From contig JAMWZC010000003.1 in NCBI GenBank assembly GCA_024304985.1, positions 270,611 through 334,610 on the forward strand: a DNA stretch of 64,000 nucleotides. Reading direction: 5' to 3'. Origin of the DNA: Paracoccaceae bacterium (GTDB lineage Bacteria > Pseudomonadota > Alphaproteobacteria > Rhodobacterales > Rhodobacteraceae). Made by a program: the position numbers and the translations under genes. Below, piece by piece: positions 45,756-54,960 of the stretch. A model generated the notes under the pieces. It did not search any database, was not told the origin of the DNA, and saw only the letters and a list, made by a program, of their open reading frames with translations. Position 1 is the stretch's first letter. Each line of letters opens with the position of its first letter.

Positions 45756-45806
45756 GTTACCCCCGGCAGAAATTTCCGCCGTGGGTATCCCAGCCCGCCC
45801 TCTGCC

Positions 45807-46223
45807 TCAAGCCACGTCGGACAGGACCCGCGCCAGATCGAACAGACGACGGCGCTGGTTCTCGGGGATCGCGTAATAGGTGCGCACCAGATCCATGGCC
45901 TCACAATCACCCATCAGGTCGGATGCGCCCGTCCGAAGGGGGGCCCCGACCGCGCTTGCCGGGCGGGATGATTCATCCGTAACCACGGTCATCGTGGGCA
46001 CGGCTGCGGGAAGCCCCTCGAAGAAGAAGCTGACAGGCACTCCAAGGCTGTCGGCAATATCCCACAGACGCGACGCGCTGACGCGGTTGGCCCCGGTTTC
46101 ATATTTCTGGATCTGCTGGAACTTGATGCCGACCTGTTCGGCAAGCTGCTGCTGGGTCATCCCAAGCAGCCAGCGGCGATGACGGATGCGTTTTCCGACA
46201 TGCACATCAACGTGATGCGTCAT
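45807..46223 (-). CDS. XRE-family regulator
   Basis: The 138-residue regulator has a helix-turn-helix RIRHRRWLLGMTQQQLAEQV plus GIKFQQIQKYETGANRVSAS (about residues 12-55) and continues LWDIADSLGVPVSFFFEGL. The C-terminal region is short and not recognised. I recall a highly similar regulator conserved across Rhodobacteraceae, but no defined regulon. The start at 46223 follows AGAGGACC. It lies upstream of hisN. Confidence 0.88.
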   Translation of the reverse strand: MTHHVDVHVGKRIRHRRWLLGMTQQQLAEQVGIKFQQIQKYETGANRVSASRLWDIADSLGVPVSFFFEGLPAAVPTMTVVTDESSRPASAVGAPLRTGASDLMGDCEAMDLVRTYYAIPENQRRRLFDLARVLSDVA

Positions 46224-46468
46224 ACTTGGTCCTCTCACTCACACAAAAGGCCTGCCTGTGTCCCGCCTTGACCTGACACGTCATCAGGGCGCAAACCTGC
46301 AAACCGCACTCTTCACAAGTCCTTGATACACGAAAAAAACAGTCTGCAATACCAAATTCACGGCCAAGGCCCCTTGTCCTTTGCAGCAACACCCCGGATC
46401 GGCCTTGTCGCCCTTTGCGACAGGTCGATTCGCTGCCATAACCGGGCCAACCCAAGACCGGAGTCACG

Positions 46469-47428
46469 ATGCGCGCCTATCACAAACCCGCCCCAGATGC
46501 CCCAGCCGCCCTGATGCAGATCGCGCCCCCGGAACCGGGACAGGGGCAGATCCGCCTGAAGATCGCGGCCTGTGGATTGAACTTCGCGGACCTGCTGATG
46601 CTGAAAGGCCAGTATCAGGACACGCCACCCGCCCCCTTCACCCTTGGAATGGAGGTGGCAGGCGTGGTCGATGCGCTGGGGCACGGGGTTTCAAGCCCGG
46701 CGATCGGCACCCGTGTCGCCGTCTTCGGCGGACAGGGCGGATTGGCAGAGCATGGCTGTTTCGACGCGCACCGCGCAGTCCCTCTGCCGGACGCCATGAG
46801 CATGACCGATGCCGCCGCCTTCCTGATCGCCTATGGCACCTCTCATCTGGCGCTGGACCATCGGGCGCGCCTGCAACCCGGCGAGACCCTTCTGGTGCTG
46901 GGGGCCGCAGGCGGCGTGGGCCTGACAGCGGTCGAGGTGGGCAAACTGATGGGGGCCACTGTCATTGCCTGCGCCCGTGGGGCCGACAAGCTGGAGGCCG
47001 CGCGCCATGCCGGGGCCGATCACCTGATCGACGCGGCCACGGATGATATCCGCGCCATCGTGAAATCACTGGGTGGCGCCGATGTGGTCTATGATCCGGT
47101 GGGCGGTGACCAGTGGCAGGCCGCCTTCCGCGCCTGCAAACCCGAAGCACGCCTCTTGCCCATCGGCTTTGCCAGCGGTGACGTGCCGCAAATCCCCGCC
47201 AACCATCTGCTGGTCAAGAACCTCAGCGTGCTGGGGGTCTACTGGGGCGGCTACATGACCTTCAATCCGCGCGCCGTGACCGACAGCCTCGCCGTGCTGA
47301 TGGAATGGTATGCCCAAGGCCGGCTTAAACCCCATGTCAGCCACATCCTGCCGCTGGATCGGGTGGAAGATGGGCTGGAACTGCTGCGCAGCCGCGCCTC
47401 GACCGGCAAGGTCGTCATCACCATATGA
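46469..47428 (+). CDS. NADPH:quinone oxidoreductase (zinc-independent MDR)
   Basis: The 319-residue MDR-family protein begins QIAPPEPGQGQIRLKIAACG and has the Rossmann core LLVLGAAGGVGLTAVEVGKL, with DADVVYDPVGGDQWQAAFR-like and LGVYWGGYMTFNPRAV segments. The quinone-reductase fold lacks the zinc-binding cysteines of alcohol dehydrogenases. GGAGTCACG precedes the start at 46469. The divergent XRE gene is 245 nt away. Confidence 0.88.
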   Translation: MRAYHKPAPDAPAALMQIAPPEPGQGQIRLKIAACGLNFADLLMLKGQYQDTPPAPFTLGMEVAGVVDALGHGVSSPAIGTRVAVFGGQGGLAEHGCFDAHRAVPLPDAMSMTDAAAFLIAYGTSHLALDHRARLQPGETLLVLGAAGGVGLTAVEVGKLMGATVIACARGADKLEAARHAGADHLIDAATDDIRAIVKSLGGADVVYDPVGGDQWQAAFRACKPEARLLPIGFASGDVPQIPANHLLVKNLSVLGVYWGGYMTFNPRAVTDSLAVLMEWYAQGRLKPHVSHILPLDRVEDGLELLRSRASTGKVVITI

Positions 47429-47447
47429 GGCTGTCGAAGGTCCGCGC

Positions 47448-47471
47448 CCTTCATCGTTCCCCAAATACTCA
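47448..47471 (-). repeat. Recurring intergenic motif, copy 7
   Basis: The minus strand reads GTGAGTATTTGGGGAACGAT then GAAGG. It lies 26 nt after the stop of the LysR gene, in the sense orientation, between two convergent genes. Confidence 0.8.
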
Positions 47472-47497
47472 CACCCGGCACCAGCCGGGAGCATCGG

Positions 47498-48349
47498 TCA
47501 AAGAGACTGATACGCCTGCCGCAACAATGCGCCCAATTGGCTCAGAACCTCGCCCCGCGCGCGGTCCAGACCATACATGTTGATCTTCTGCATGGTCAGC
47601 TCTGGCAACGCACCGCCATGGTCGATCTGCTCCAGATGGCGCGGCTCCATGCCTTCCAGCATGGTGTTGATGCCAAGATCGGCGCTGACAGTCGCTTCGA
47701 TGGTGCGGTCGGATTCCGTCTCGACCGCCAGTTCCCATTCGATCCCCGCCGCCTCCAGCGCGGCGATGGCCCCGGCGCGAAAGATGCAGTGACGCCCGAA
47801 AACCAGCCGCAGGGGGCGCTGCCGCCACGCCATGCCGCCCGGTGCGCCCACCCATTTCAGCGGCAATTCGGTCAAGGTCTCGCCACCCGCATCAACCGAG
47901 ATCTCGGTGGTCAGGATGATGTCACATTCCCCGCGCTTGTGCTTGGCCTTCAGATCGCGCGTGGGCGTGGTGATCAATTGCACTTTCATGCGCGGAAACA
48001 TGGTGTTGAACCGTTGCAGCACATGCGGAACGGCGGGCAGGACGATGTCATGGGGCACACCCAGAACGATTTCGCCCTCATAGGTCTGGTCGGTCAGACG
48101 GGCCATCACCTCATCGTTCATGTCCACCATGCGCCGGGCATAGCCCAACATCTGCTGCCCTGCGGCTGTCAGGGTCACGCTGCGGTTCGATCGGTCCAGC
48201 AGGCTCAGCCCCAACACATCCTCCAACCGCTTGAGCTGCATGGAGACGGCGGATTGGGTCAGGTGCAGATGCCCCGCCGCGCGCGTCACGCCGCCAAGGT
48301 CCGCCACCGCCACGAACGAGCGCAGGGTGGTGATATCGAGGTTCCGCAT
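47498..48349 (-). CDS. LysR-family transcription regulator
   Basis: The 283-residue regulator has an N-terminal helix-turn-helix (GGVTRAAGHLHLTQSAVSMQ and LKRLEDVLGLSLLDRSNRSV, residues 19-58) and a substrate-binding domain of usual length. The effector is unknown. It is divergent from a DUF1127 gene, which could be a target. It ends just before the recurring motif. Confidence 0.9.
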   Translation of the reverse strand: MRNLDITTLRSFVAVADLGGVTRAAGHLHLTQSAVSMQLKRLEDVLGLSLLDRSNRSVTLTAAGQQMLGYARRMVDMNDEVMARLTDQTYEGEIVLGVPHDIVLPAVPHVLQRFNTMFPRMKVQLITTPTRDLKAKHKRGECDIILTTEISVDAGGETLTELPLKWVGAPGGMAWRQRPLRLVFGRHCIFRAGAIAALEAAGIEWELAVETESDRTIEATVSADLGINTMLEGMEPRHLEQIDHGGALPELTMQKINMYGLDRARGEVLSQLGALLRQAYQSL

Positions 48350-48471
48350 TCATCATTCTCCGTGATGACAACTGTCATGAACATTCATTTTTCTTATGCC
48401 CGCCGCCGCATTATATATCAGCGGCAATGATCCTGGCGGCCGCGCGGATCACAAACACGAAAGAATCTCCC

Positions 48472-48687
48472 ATGTCCACCCGGTCCATCTCGCGCGTCGC
48501 CCGTCCGGCGCTGTCACTCACCTCACTGCTGCAACACCTGTCCGCCATGCGCGCGGCCCGTCGTCAGCGCCGCGATCTGGCGAGGCTGGATGCGGCAGCC
48601 TTGCAGGACATCGGCGTCACCCCGGAACAGGCCGCAGCCGAGGCGCGGCGCCCCGCTTGGGATGTCACACCAAGCTGGCGCAACTGA
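48472..48687 (+). CDS. DUF1127 small protein
   Basis: The 71-residue protein is basic, with RAARRQRRDLARLDAAALQD and IGVTPEQAAAEARRPAW, which is the DUF1127 (YjiS-like) motif. In alphaproteobacteria such proteins affect RNA, phosphate or stress responses. The start at 48472 is preferred because it begins the homologous region; GAAAGAATC lies upstream. Its promoter region is shared with the divergent LysR gene. Confidence 0.85.
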   Translation: MSTRSISRVARPALSLTSLLQHLSAMRAARRQRRDLARLDAAALQDIGVTPEQAAAEARRPAWDVTPSWRN

Positions 48688-48836
48688 TCCATCTGACCCG
48701 CGCTTCAGCCGCAGGGAAAACCGGCGTCGAAAAAATATGTTTCCATGTCGGAAAACCTTGAAATGCGGGGCAAGCTTCCCGATATTCACTGCAATACGTC
48801 CATAAGGGCGTGCGTGTCATTTTTTCGGAGGCTTCA

Positions 48837-49577
48837 ATGGCTGAGTACAACACTTTCCGGACGGCAGCGGCAGGCGTTCGCACCGCCCAGATTGACGAGG
48901 GTCTACGCGCCCATATGAACAAGGTCTACGGGACCATGTCCGTAGGCATGCTGATCACCTTCGCCGTGGCCTGGGCCGTGGGCACCAGCCCCGCGCTGCT
49001 GTCGGTGTTCCGTGATCCGGTCACCCTCAGCCCGAATATCCTGGGCTGGATCATCATGTTTGCTCCGCTGGCCATGGTTTTCGGCTTCTCTGCCATGATC
49101 AACCGTTTCTCGGCCGCAGCGGCCCAGACCTTCTTCTATGCCTTCGCGGCCGTGATGGGTCTGTCGCTGGCGTGGATTTTCGTGGCCTTCACCGGCTTCT
49201 CGATCGCGCAGGTCTTTCTCGTGACCTCGATCGCCTTCGCGGGCCTGTCGCTCTATGGCTACACCACCAAGAAGGACATCTCGGGCTGGGGTGCGTTCCT
49301 GATCATGGGCGTGATCGGTCTGATCGTCGCCTCGATCATCAACATCTTCCTGGGCTCGCCCGCCATCATGTTTGCGATTTCCGTGCTGGGTGTTCTGATC
49401 TTCGCCGGTCTGACGGCCTATGACACCCAGAACATCAAGAACACCTATGTGGCCCACGCGGCCCATGGCGACAGCGAATGGCTGGCCAAGGCGGGAATCA
49501 TGGGTGCGCTCAGCCTTTATCTGAACTTCATCAACATGTTCATGATGCTGCTGCAACTCTTCGGCAACCGCGAATAA
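48837..49577 (+). CDS. Bax inhibitor-1/YccA-like membrane protein
   Basis: The 246-residue protein has seven membrane segments. It includes HMNKVYGTMSVGMLITFAVA, TSIAFAGLSLYGYTTKKDIS and LTAYDTQNIKNTYVAHAAHG near the end, which match the BI-1 family (YccA/YbhL). These proteins influence membrane protein quality control or calcium leak. GGAGG lies 7 nt before the ATG at 48837. It is followed by a strong terminator. Confidence 0.92.
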   Translation: MAEYNTFRTAAAGVRTAQIDEGLRAHMNKVYGTMSVGMLITFAVAWAVGTSPALLSVFRDPVTLSPNILGWIIMFAPLAMVFGFSAMINRFSAAAAQTFFYAFAAVMGLSLAWIFVAFTGFSIAQVFLVTSIAFAGLSLYGYTTKKDISGWGAFLIMGVIGLIVASIINIFLGSPAIMFAISVLGVLIFAGLTAYDTQNIKNTYVAHAAHGDSEWLAKAGIMGALSLYLNFINMFMMLLQLFGNRE

Positions 49578-49603
49578 TCCAACTTACCTCCGACATAAGG
49601 ACA

Positions 49604-49629
49604 GGGCCGGTCGCAAGACCGGCCCTTTT
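49604..49629 (+). terminator. Rho-independent terminator
   Basis: GGGCCGGTC and GACCGGCCC form a perfect 9-bp stem with a GCAA tetraloop, followed by TTTT. It ends the Bax-inhibitor-like transcript 27 nt after the stop. Confidence 0.9.
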
Positions 49630-49658
49630 CCTTTGTGCTGCGACCGACATCAGCGGTC

Positions 49659-50348
49659 CTAGACATGCACCCCGAACAACCGCCCCACGGCGGATGTAAC
49701 CACCATGGCCAGACTTCCCCAGAACACCACCCGCAGGATAGAAGGCCGCATCGGCGCACCGCCCAGCCGCGCCCCCGTGCCACCCAGCACAATCAGCGCC
49801 AGCAGCGCGACGACGGCCACCACCTGCACCGTCCATCCACCCGGCGCCAGCACCGCCCCCAGCAACGGCATGCCCGCCCCGATCGCAAAACTGAAGGACG
49901 AGGCAAAGGCCGCCTGAAAAGCATTGGCATCCCCTGCCATCCCGTGCATCCCCAACTCCTCGCGCGCATGCGCGTCCAGCGCATCGTGATCGGTCATCTG
50001 CTGCGCCACCTTCAGCGCCAGCCCGGCCTGCACGCCGCGCGCCTCCAGCCCCTCGGCCAGCTCGGACAGCTCGTAATCGGGATCATCCTCCAACGCCGCG
50101 CGCTCTCGCGCCAAGTCAGCCGTCTCGATATCCTGCTGCGTCGAGACCGAGACATATTCCCCCGCAGCCATGGACAGCGCCCCCGCCGTCAGCCCCGCCA
50201 GACCGGCCAGCAGGATGCCGCTGCGGTCCATGCCCGCGGCCGCCACCCCCACCAGGAGGCTGGCGGTCGAGACGATCCCGTCATTGGCCCCCAGCACCGA
50301 GGCGCGCAGCCAGTTGCTTCGATTGATGAAATGGCCTTCTTTGGGCAT
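49659..50348 (-). CDS. VIT1/CCC1-family transporter
   Basis: The 229-residue membrane protein begins HFINRSNWLRASVLGANDGI then VSTASLLVGVAAAGM, typical of VIT1/CCC1-type iron or manganese transporters. A mid segment AGALSMAAGEYVSVSTQQDI and four to five membrane helices are visible. It likely moves Fe2+ or Mn2+ out of the cytoplasm. The metal is not resolved. Confidence 0.88.
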   Translation of the reverse strand: MPKEGHFINRSNWLRASVLGANDGIVSTASLLVGVAAAGMDRSGILLAGLAGLTAGALSMAAGEYVSVSTQQDIETADLARERAALEDDPDYELSELAEGLEARGVQAGLALKVAQQMTDHDALDAHAREELGMHGMAGDANAFQAAFASSFSFAIGAGMPLLGAVLAPGGWTVQVVAVVALLALIVLGGTGARLGGAPMRPSILRVVFWGSLAMVVTSAVGRLFGVHV

Positions 50349-50440
50349 CGGTCTTGGTCCTGAAACTCATTCGCAACGGGGTAGAAATGAAAAAGGCCAC
50401 GCGCGCGGCGTGGCCCTGTTCATCACGGAGGAAAGATCGC

Positions 50441-50608
50441 TTACTTGATCTTGCCTTCCTTGTACTCGACATGCTTGCGCACGACGGGGTCGTATTTCTT
50501 GATCACCATCTTCTCGGTCATGGTGCGGGCATTCTTCTTGGTCACGTAAAAATGGCCCGTGCCCGCGGTCGAGTTCAGACGGATCTTGATGGTCGTCGGC
50601 TTCGCCAT
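50441..50608 (-). CDS. rpmG: 50S ribosomal protein L33
   Basis: This 55-residue protein is standard for L33: [40 protein letters not shown] and a basic tail. It has no zinc-binding cysteine pairs, so it is the zinc-free type. The start at 50608 gives the usual length, and GGAGAATAGC lies upstream. Confidence 0.97.
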   Translation of the reverse strand: MAKPTTIKIRLNSTAGTGHFYVTKKNARTMTEKMVIKKYDPVVRKHVEYKEGKIK

Positions 50609-50754
50609 TGCTATTCTCCTACGCCGGACGACGCTGCCGCCCGTGAAATTCCTTGAACCCCGGCTTTTACCCGCGCCGTCCGCAGAGTCAACAGACAAAG
50701 CCGACAGGGCGCGCGGTTTTTAGCGCGGCGCGCAGCTGTCACCGGATCGTGGCC

Positions 50755-51465
50755 CTAAAGCCCCGGGCGGCCCATCGTCTGATGCAACGAATCGCGCTCG
50801 GCATCGCTCAGTCCAAGCGATTGGGCCAGATGGCGAAGATAGGTCCGCTCGGCCTCGGTATCGACCTGAACCGCCATCAGGGCCGCCGAATAGACCTGAT
50901 TGCGCATCTGCGCCCCGGTATCGCGCGCAAGCGCCGCCACATCGACTGGGGCCGCCAGTTCCGCCTCGACAAAGGCGATCTCCTCGTCAGAGGCGTCGCC
51001 CAGATGATCAAGGATCGCCGCGCGTTCATCCGCGCTGATTTCGCCATCGGCCTTGGCCGACTGGATCATGGCGCGGATCATCAGCTTGGCATTCTCTTCC
51101 GAGATCTGGCCCAGCGCCGTGCCCTGAGTCATCGCGGACATCATGCCGCCCAGTCCCGCCGCCCCGGCACTGGCCATGCCGGTCATCGCCCCCATCAGGC
51201 TTCCCATGTTCTTTTCAGTGGTTTCGGTCAGCCCGGCTGCGCTTTTGCCGAAACGGTCGAACATGCCGCGCAACTGATCCTGCTGCACCGGCAGACCCAT
51301 CTTCTGCGCCATGGCACCGATATCGTCGGCCATGCCGCCGGGTTGACCCGCGTTGCGCAGCGCCTCCTTGACACCCGCCGTGCCGCCCATCTCCTTGACC
51401 TTCTGCATCCCCTTGGCGGCGGCAAAGCCGACCGCCAGCGTGGCCAAAGTCTTTACGAAACTCAT
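50755..51465 (-). CDS. DUF533-family (YebE-like) protein
   Basis: The 236-residue protein starts with a hydrophobic segment (SFVKTLATLAVGFAAAKGMQ) and has a middle glycine-rich hydrophobic stretch. The C-terminal domain (ENAKLMIRAMIQSAKADGEI then SADERAAILDHLGDASDEEI) is the TerB-like helical domain of DUF533. GGAGGG precedes the ATG at 51465. The function is unknown; TerB-like domains are often found near tellurite or membrane-stress genes. Confidence 0.85.
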   Translation of the reverse strand: MSFVKTLATLAVGFAAAKGMQKVKEMGGTAGVKEALRNAGQPGGMADDIGAMAQKMGLPVQQDQLRGMFDRFGKSAAGLTETTEKNMGSLMGAMTGMASAGAAGLGGMMSAMTQGTALGQISEENAKLMIRAMIQSAKADGEISADERAAILDHLGDASDEEIAFVEAELAAPVDVAALARDTGAQMRNQVYSAALMAVQVDTEAERTYLRHLAQSLGLSDAERDSLHQTMGRPGL

Positions 51466-51564
51466 GGTAAAATCCCTCCGATGCTGAACTACCCGCAGCA
51501 TATCGCAGAGTTTGCGACAGTCGCGCAAAAACTTGCGCCCGCCCGCCCGGATCACGGTGCGGAT

Positions 51565-51588
51565 TTGAGTATTTCAGGCAAGATGAAG
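51565..51588 (+). repeat. Recurring intergenic motif, copy 8
   Basis: It reads TTGAGTATTTCAGGCAAGAT then GAAG on the plus strand. It ends one base before the inferred mature 3' end of rnpB (51590) and is reversed with respect to that transcript. It is the only copy next to an RNA gene. Confidence 0.8.
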
Positions 51589-51589
51589 C

Positions 51590-51987
51590 GCGCGGAGGGC
51601 CTGTAAGCCGGATTCTGTCCAAGGGGTTGCCCCCTCTGGATGATCATTCATCTTGAGACCGCGTTACCGCGACCCCTCTAGCTGCCAACCCGGACCTCTG
51701 GGTCAAAGCCTGCCCTGCGGTGATATCGGCGAACCGATCAACCCGCGCGAGGTCCCTATTCGGCATTGCTCCTGGTGGGGCTTGCCGTGCCGGTCCTGTT
51801 GCCAGTCCCGCGGTGGGCTCTTACCCCACCGTTTCACCCTGACCATGCCGAGGCATGGCGGTCTGTTCTCTGTGGCGCTTTCCCTTGGGTTACCCCAGCC
51901 GGGCGTTACCCGGCACCATTGCCTTGTGGAGTCCGGACTTTCCTCGGATCGATAGACCCCGACCCGCGATCATCCAGCCCTCCGCGC
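51590..51987 (-). ncRNA. rnpB: RNase P RNA (class A)
   Basis: On the minus strand the RNA begins GCGCGGAGGGCTGGATGATC and has the conserved GAGGAAAGTCCGGACTCC (CR I, P4 strand), GGTAAGAGCCCACCGCGGG, and the 3' ACAGAATCCGGCTTACAGGC. The first 11 and last 11 nt pair as helix P1, which sets the ends to within a few bases. The length is about 398 nt. It cleaves tRNA 5' leaders with the protein RnpA. The promoter lies in the end of the amidase gene. Confidence 0.95.
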
Positions 51988-51994
51988 AAGGCCC

Positions 51995-52022
51995 ACTTAA
52001 GCAGTGCCGGACGCGCGGTCAA
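51995..52022 (-). promoter_or_regulatory. rnpB promoter overlapping the amidase stop codon
   Basis: On the minus strand TTGACC (52017-52022) and TTAAGT (51995-52000) are 16 nt apart and the -10 box ends 7 nt before the inferred rnpB start. The amidase stop codon TAA (51997-51999) is inside the -10 box, and the -35 box is in the last coding codons. Confidence 0.7.
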
Positions 52023-52692
52023 CGGGGAAGCGATGGGCAAGATCCGCCGCAATCGCGCGGTCCGTGGCATCCAGCGGCCCTGATGCCTGCGGCCGGAACC
52101 GCAGGCGCAGCGCCGTCAGCACGGCGAAGGCGGGATCGGGGCAGTCCGCGGGGGCATGAAAACCCGCCCGCGCCGCATCCGCCAGAAAGTCACCCGGAGG
52201 TGGGGCGGCGTCAGGATCAGGCCATATGGACAGCCCCCGCCGCGCCAGCCGGCGCCAGTCGAACCTCGGCCCCGGATCGGATTTGCGCAACGGCGCCATG
52301 TCGGAATGGCCGATAATGCGCGCTGGCCGGATCGACCAGCGTGCCGTGATACCCGTCAAAAGTTCCTCAAGCGCATCCATCTGCGCGGCGGCAAAGGGGT
52401 GATCGCCGCGATTGGCCAGTTCTATCCCGATCGAGCGGGAATTGACATCGGTCACATCCCCCCAACGCCCCGCGCCCGCATGCCAGGCGCGCTGTTCTTC
52501 GTCCACCAGTCGCCAGATAGCGCCTGTCTCGCAGATCAAGTAATGCGCCGACACCTCGGCCGCAGGGTCGCAGAGGCGATCAAGCGCCGCCCCGGCGCTC
52601 TCCATCGCGGTGTAGTGAATGACCACCATATCAGGCCGCGCGCCGCCGCGGCGCGGCCCATGATTGGGGGACGGACGGGACAGGATCGTCAC
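51997..52692 (-). CDS. N-acetylmuramoyl-L-alanine amidase (AmpD-like)
   Basis: The 231-residue amidase_2-type protein has MVVIHYTAMESAGAALDRLC, VSAHYLICETGAIWRLVDEE, WHAGAGRWGDVTDVNSRSIG and IIGHSDMAPLRKSDPGPRFD. His and Asp zinc ligands fit AmpD-like peptidoglycan amidases, which recycle or remodel the wall. A GTG start at 52692 is chosen over TTG at 52704; both are uncertain. The gene's last codons carry the rnpB promoter. Confidence 0.85.
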   Translation of the reverse strand: MTILSRPSPNHGPRRGGARPDMVVIHYTAMESAGAALDRLCDPAAEVSAHYLICETGAIWRLVDEEQRAWHAGAGRWGDVTDVNSRSIGIELANRGDHPFAAAQMDALEELLTGITARWSIRPARIIGHSDMAPLRKSDPGPRFDWRRLARRGLSIWPDPDAAPPPGDFLADAARAGFHAPADCPDPAFAVLTALRLRFRPQASGPLDATDRAIAADLAHRFPVDRASGTA

Positions 52693-52707
52693 GACCCCGC
52701 CCAAGCC

Positions 52708-53415
52708 TCAGTTCTGCACGGCAGAGCGGAAGGGACGCGGGTCCCAGTCACAGGCGAAACCATCCCCGTCCGGATCAAGCCCACGACGGTCGCGCTGCGG
52801 CCCGCCACGCGCCAGAAAGTCGATCTGGGCCTGATCCGCCGAGGGGTACTCGGCACAGTTGCGTTCGTGATTCTGGAAATTGAGAGAGCTGCGCCGATAC
52901 AGGGAGACGCCTTTGGGATTGGTCGTGCGGATCGCATATTCCACGATGTTCGGCCCGCCATCGCCGCTGCGGCGCGGCAGTTCCGTAGGCTGGACGACGA
53001 CATATTGCGCCCGGTTGCGGGCAATCGCTGCGGCATCGCTTTCGATGCTGCGCAGTTCCGAGACTTCTTCGAAATCGTTTTCCTGACTGATCCCGGCCGC
53101 ATTGACCGCAACGGGCGCAGGGTTGGAGGGGCTGGCCTCCAGCGGCGCGCGGCCCGAGTTCAGCGCCGCCGCCGTATCGGCGGCCAGTTGCGCATCGGGA
53201 TCAAGCGGGGCGGTGCTGCCCAGCGGCGCGCTGGACACCGTGGCGGGCGGCGGCAACGATTGCCCCTGCAACTGCTGGGATTGCCGGGCCTGATAGTCGG
53301 AATAAGACTCGAATCCCACCCCCGCGCCGCTATCCGGCACCTGTGGCGCACATGCCGCCACCACGCCAAGCGCAATCATTGAAAGGACCGTCGTCGCACG
53401 TGTCTGCTTTGTCAT
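52708..53415 (-). CDS. Lipoprotein with Excalibur-like calcium-binding tail
   Basis: The 235-residue protein has a lipoprotein signal (VLSMIALGVVAAC, Cys 22), a long linker rich in Pro, Ala and Gln, and a C-terminal NPKGVSLYRRSSLNF plus GLDPDGDGFACDWDPRPFRS. The DPDGDGFACDWDP loop resembles the Excalibur calcium-binding motif (DxDxDGxxCE), and the preceding cysteine (RNCAEY) could pair with it. It lies immediately upstream of the amidase. Function unknown; a cell-surface role is likely. Confidence 0.85.
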   Translation of the reverse strand: MTKQTRATTVLSMIALGVVAACAPQVPDSGAGVGFESYSDYQARQSQQLQGQSLPPPATVSSAPLGSTAPLDPDAQLAADTAAALNSGRAPLEASPSNPAPVAVNAAGISQENDFEEVSELRSIESDAAAIARNRAQYVVVQPTELPRRSGDGGPNIVEYAIRTTNPKGVSLYRRSSLNFQNHERNCAEYPSADQAQIDFLARGGPQRDRRGLDPDGDGFACDWDPRPFRSAVQN

Positions 53416-53472
53416 CTCTGCCTCATACCCATCCTACCCGGACCGGCTGTCCCATGGGTGCAAGCCGGTCGA

Positions 53473-54960
53473 TTACCACCATTTGCCAGGCTTGGCCACA
53501 AAACCCGCCGCCTGCTCAAGCGCATAGGCGGTGTTCAGCAGATCGCCCTCTTCCCACGGCCGCCCGATCAGTTGCAGACCCAGCGGCAGCCCCTGCGCGT
53601 CCGTTCCGGCAGGCACGGCGATGCCCGGCAGCCCCGCAAGGTTCACCGTCACGGTGAACACATCGTTCAGATACATCTGCACCGGATCGGCATCCTGCAT
53701 TTCGCCTAGACCGAAGGCGGCCGATGGTGTGGCGGGCGTCAGGATCGCGTCGATCCCGGCGGCGAACACCTCGTCGAAATCACGCTTGATCAAGGCCCGC
53801 ACGCGGCGCGCACGGTTGTAATAGGCATCATAGAACCCGGCCGAGAGCACATAGGTTCCCACCATCACGCGACGCTGCACCTCATGGCCGAACCCTTCGG
53901 CGCGGGTCTTTTCATACATTTCCGTGATGCCATCGCCCTGCGCGATCTTGGCGCGGTGGCCATAGCGCACCCCGTCATACCGCGCGAGGTTCGACGACGC
54001 CTCGGCAGGGGCGATCACGTAATAGGCGGGCAGCGCGTATTTCGTGTGCGGCAGGCTGATCTCGCGGATCTCGGCCCCTGCAGCCTTGAGCATGGCGGTG
54101 CCATCCGCCCACAGCTTTTCGATCTCGGCGGGCATCCCGTCCATCCGATATTCCTTGGGAATACCGATGACCTTGCCACGAATGTCGCCGGTCAGCATCG
54201 CCTCGAAATCCGGCACGGCCAGATCGGCGCTGGTGCTGTCCTTGGGGTCATGCCCGCACATCGCGCCCAGCATGATCGCCGCATCGCGCACCGTCTTGGT
54301 CATCGGCCCCGCCTGATCGAGCGAGGAGGCAAACGCCACGATCCCCCAGCGCGAGCAACGCCCGTAGGTCGGCTTGATGCCCACGATGCCGGTAAATGCC
54401 GCAGGCTGACGGATCGACCCGCCCGTATCCGTGCCGGTCGCGGCCAGACACAGATCCGCCGCCACAGCCGCCGCCGACCCGCCCGACGATCCGCCCGGCG
54501 TCAGCGCCGTGTCGTCATTGCCACGCCGCCAGGGATTGACGACATTGCCATAGCAGGATGTCTCGTTCGACGAACCCATGGCGAATTCGTCCATGTTCAG
54601 CTTTCCCAGCATGACCGCGCCGGCATCGAACAACTGACTGGTCACAGTGGATTCGTATTCCGGCAAGAACCCTTCCAGAATCCGGCTGGCCGCCTGACTT
54701 GGCACGCCCTTGGTGCAGAACAGATCCTTCACCCCGATGGGCAGCCCGCACATCGCAGGCGCATCGCCCTCTGCCAGCCGCGCATCCGCCGCGCGGGCCT
54801 GATCACGGGCAATCTCGGGCGTATGATGGACAAAAGCGTTCAGCGCCCCTGCCCCCTCGATCGCCGTCAGGCACGCCTCGGTCAGTTCAAGGCTCGTCAC
54901 CTCACGGGCGCGCAGCTTGTCGCGCGCCTCGGCCAGCGTCAGTTTGGTCAGTTCGCTCAT
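53473..54960 (-). CDS. gatA: Glutamyl-tRNA(Gln)/aspartyl-tRNA(Asn) amidotransferase subunit A
   Basis: The 495-residue amidase has the catalytic Lys near 78 ([14 protein letters not shown]), the cis-serine region [14 protein letters not shown] near 154-167 and the nucleophile Ser near 182 in [20 protein letters not shown]. It supplies ammonia for the transamidation of mischarged tRNA. The start shares its A with the last base of gatC's TAA (TAATG). gatB is not in the window next to it. Confidence 0.96.
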   Translation of the reverse strand: MSELTKLTLAEARDKLRAREVTSLELTEACLTAIEGAGALNAFVHHTPEIARDQARAADARLAEGDAPAMCGLPIGVKDLFCTKGVPSQAASRILEGFLPEYESTVTSQLFDAGAVMLGKLNMDEFAMGSSNETSCYGNVVNPWRRGNDDTALTPGGSSGGSAAAVAADLCLAATGTDTGGSIRQPAAFTGIVGIKPTYGRCSRWGIVAFASSLDQAGPMTKTVRDAAIMLGAMCGHDPKDSTSADLAVPDFEAMLTGDIRGKVIGIPKEYRMDGMPAEIEKLWADGTAMLKAAGAEIREISLPHTKYALPAYYVIAPAEASSNLARYDGVRYGHRAKIAQGDGITEMYEKTRAEGFGHEVQRRVMVGTYVLSAGFYDAYYNRARRVRALIKRDFDEVFAAGIDAILTPATPSAAFGLGEMQDADPVQMYLNDVFTVTVNLAGLPGIAVPAGTDAQGLPLGLQLIGRPWEEGDLLNTAYALEQAAGFVAKPGKWW

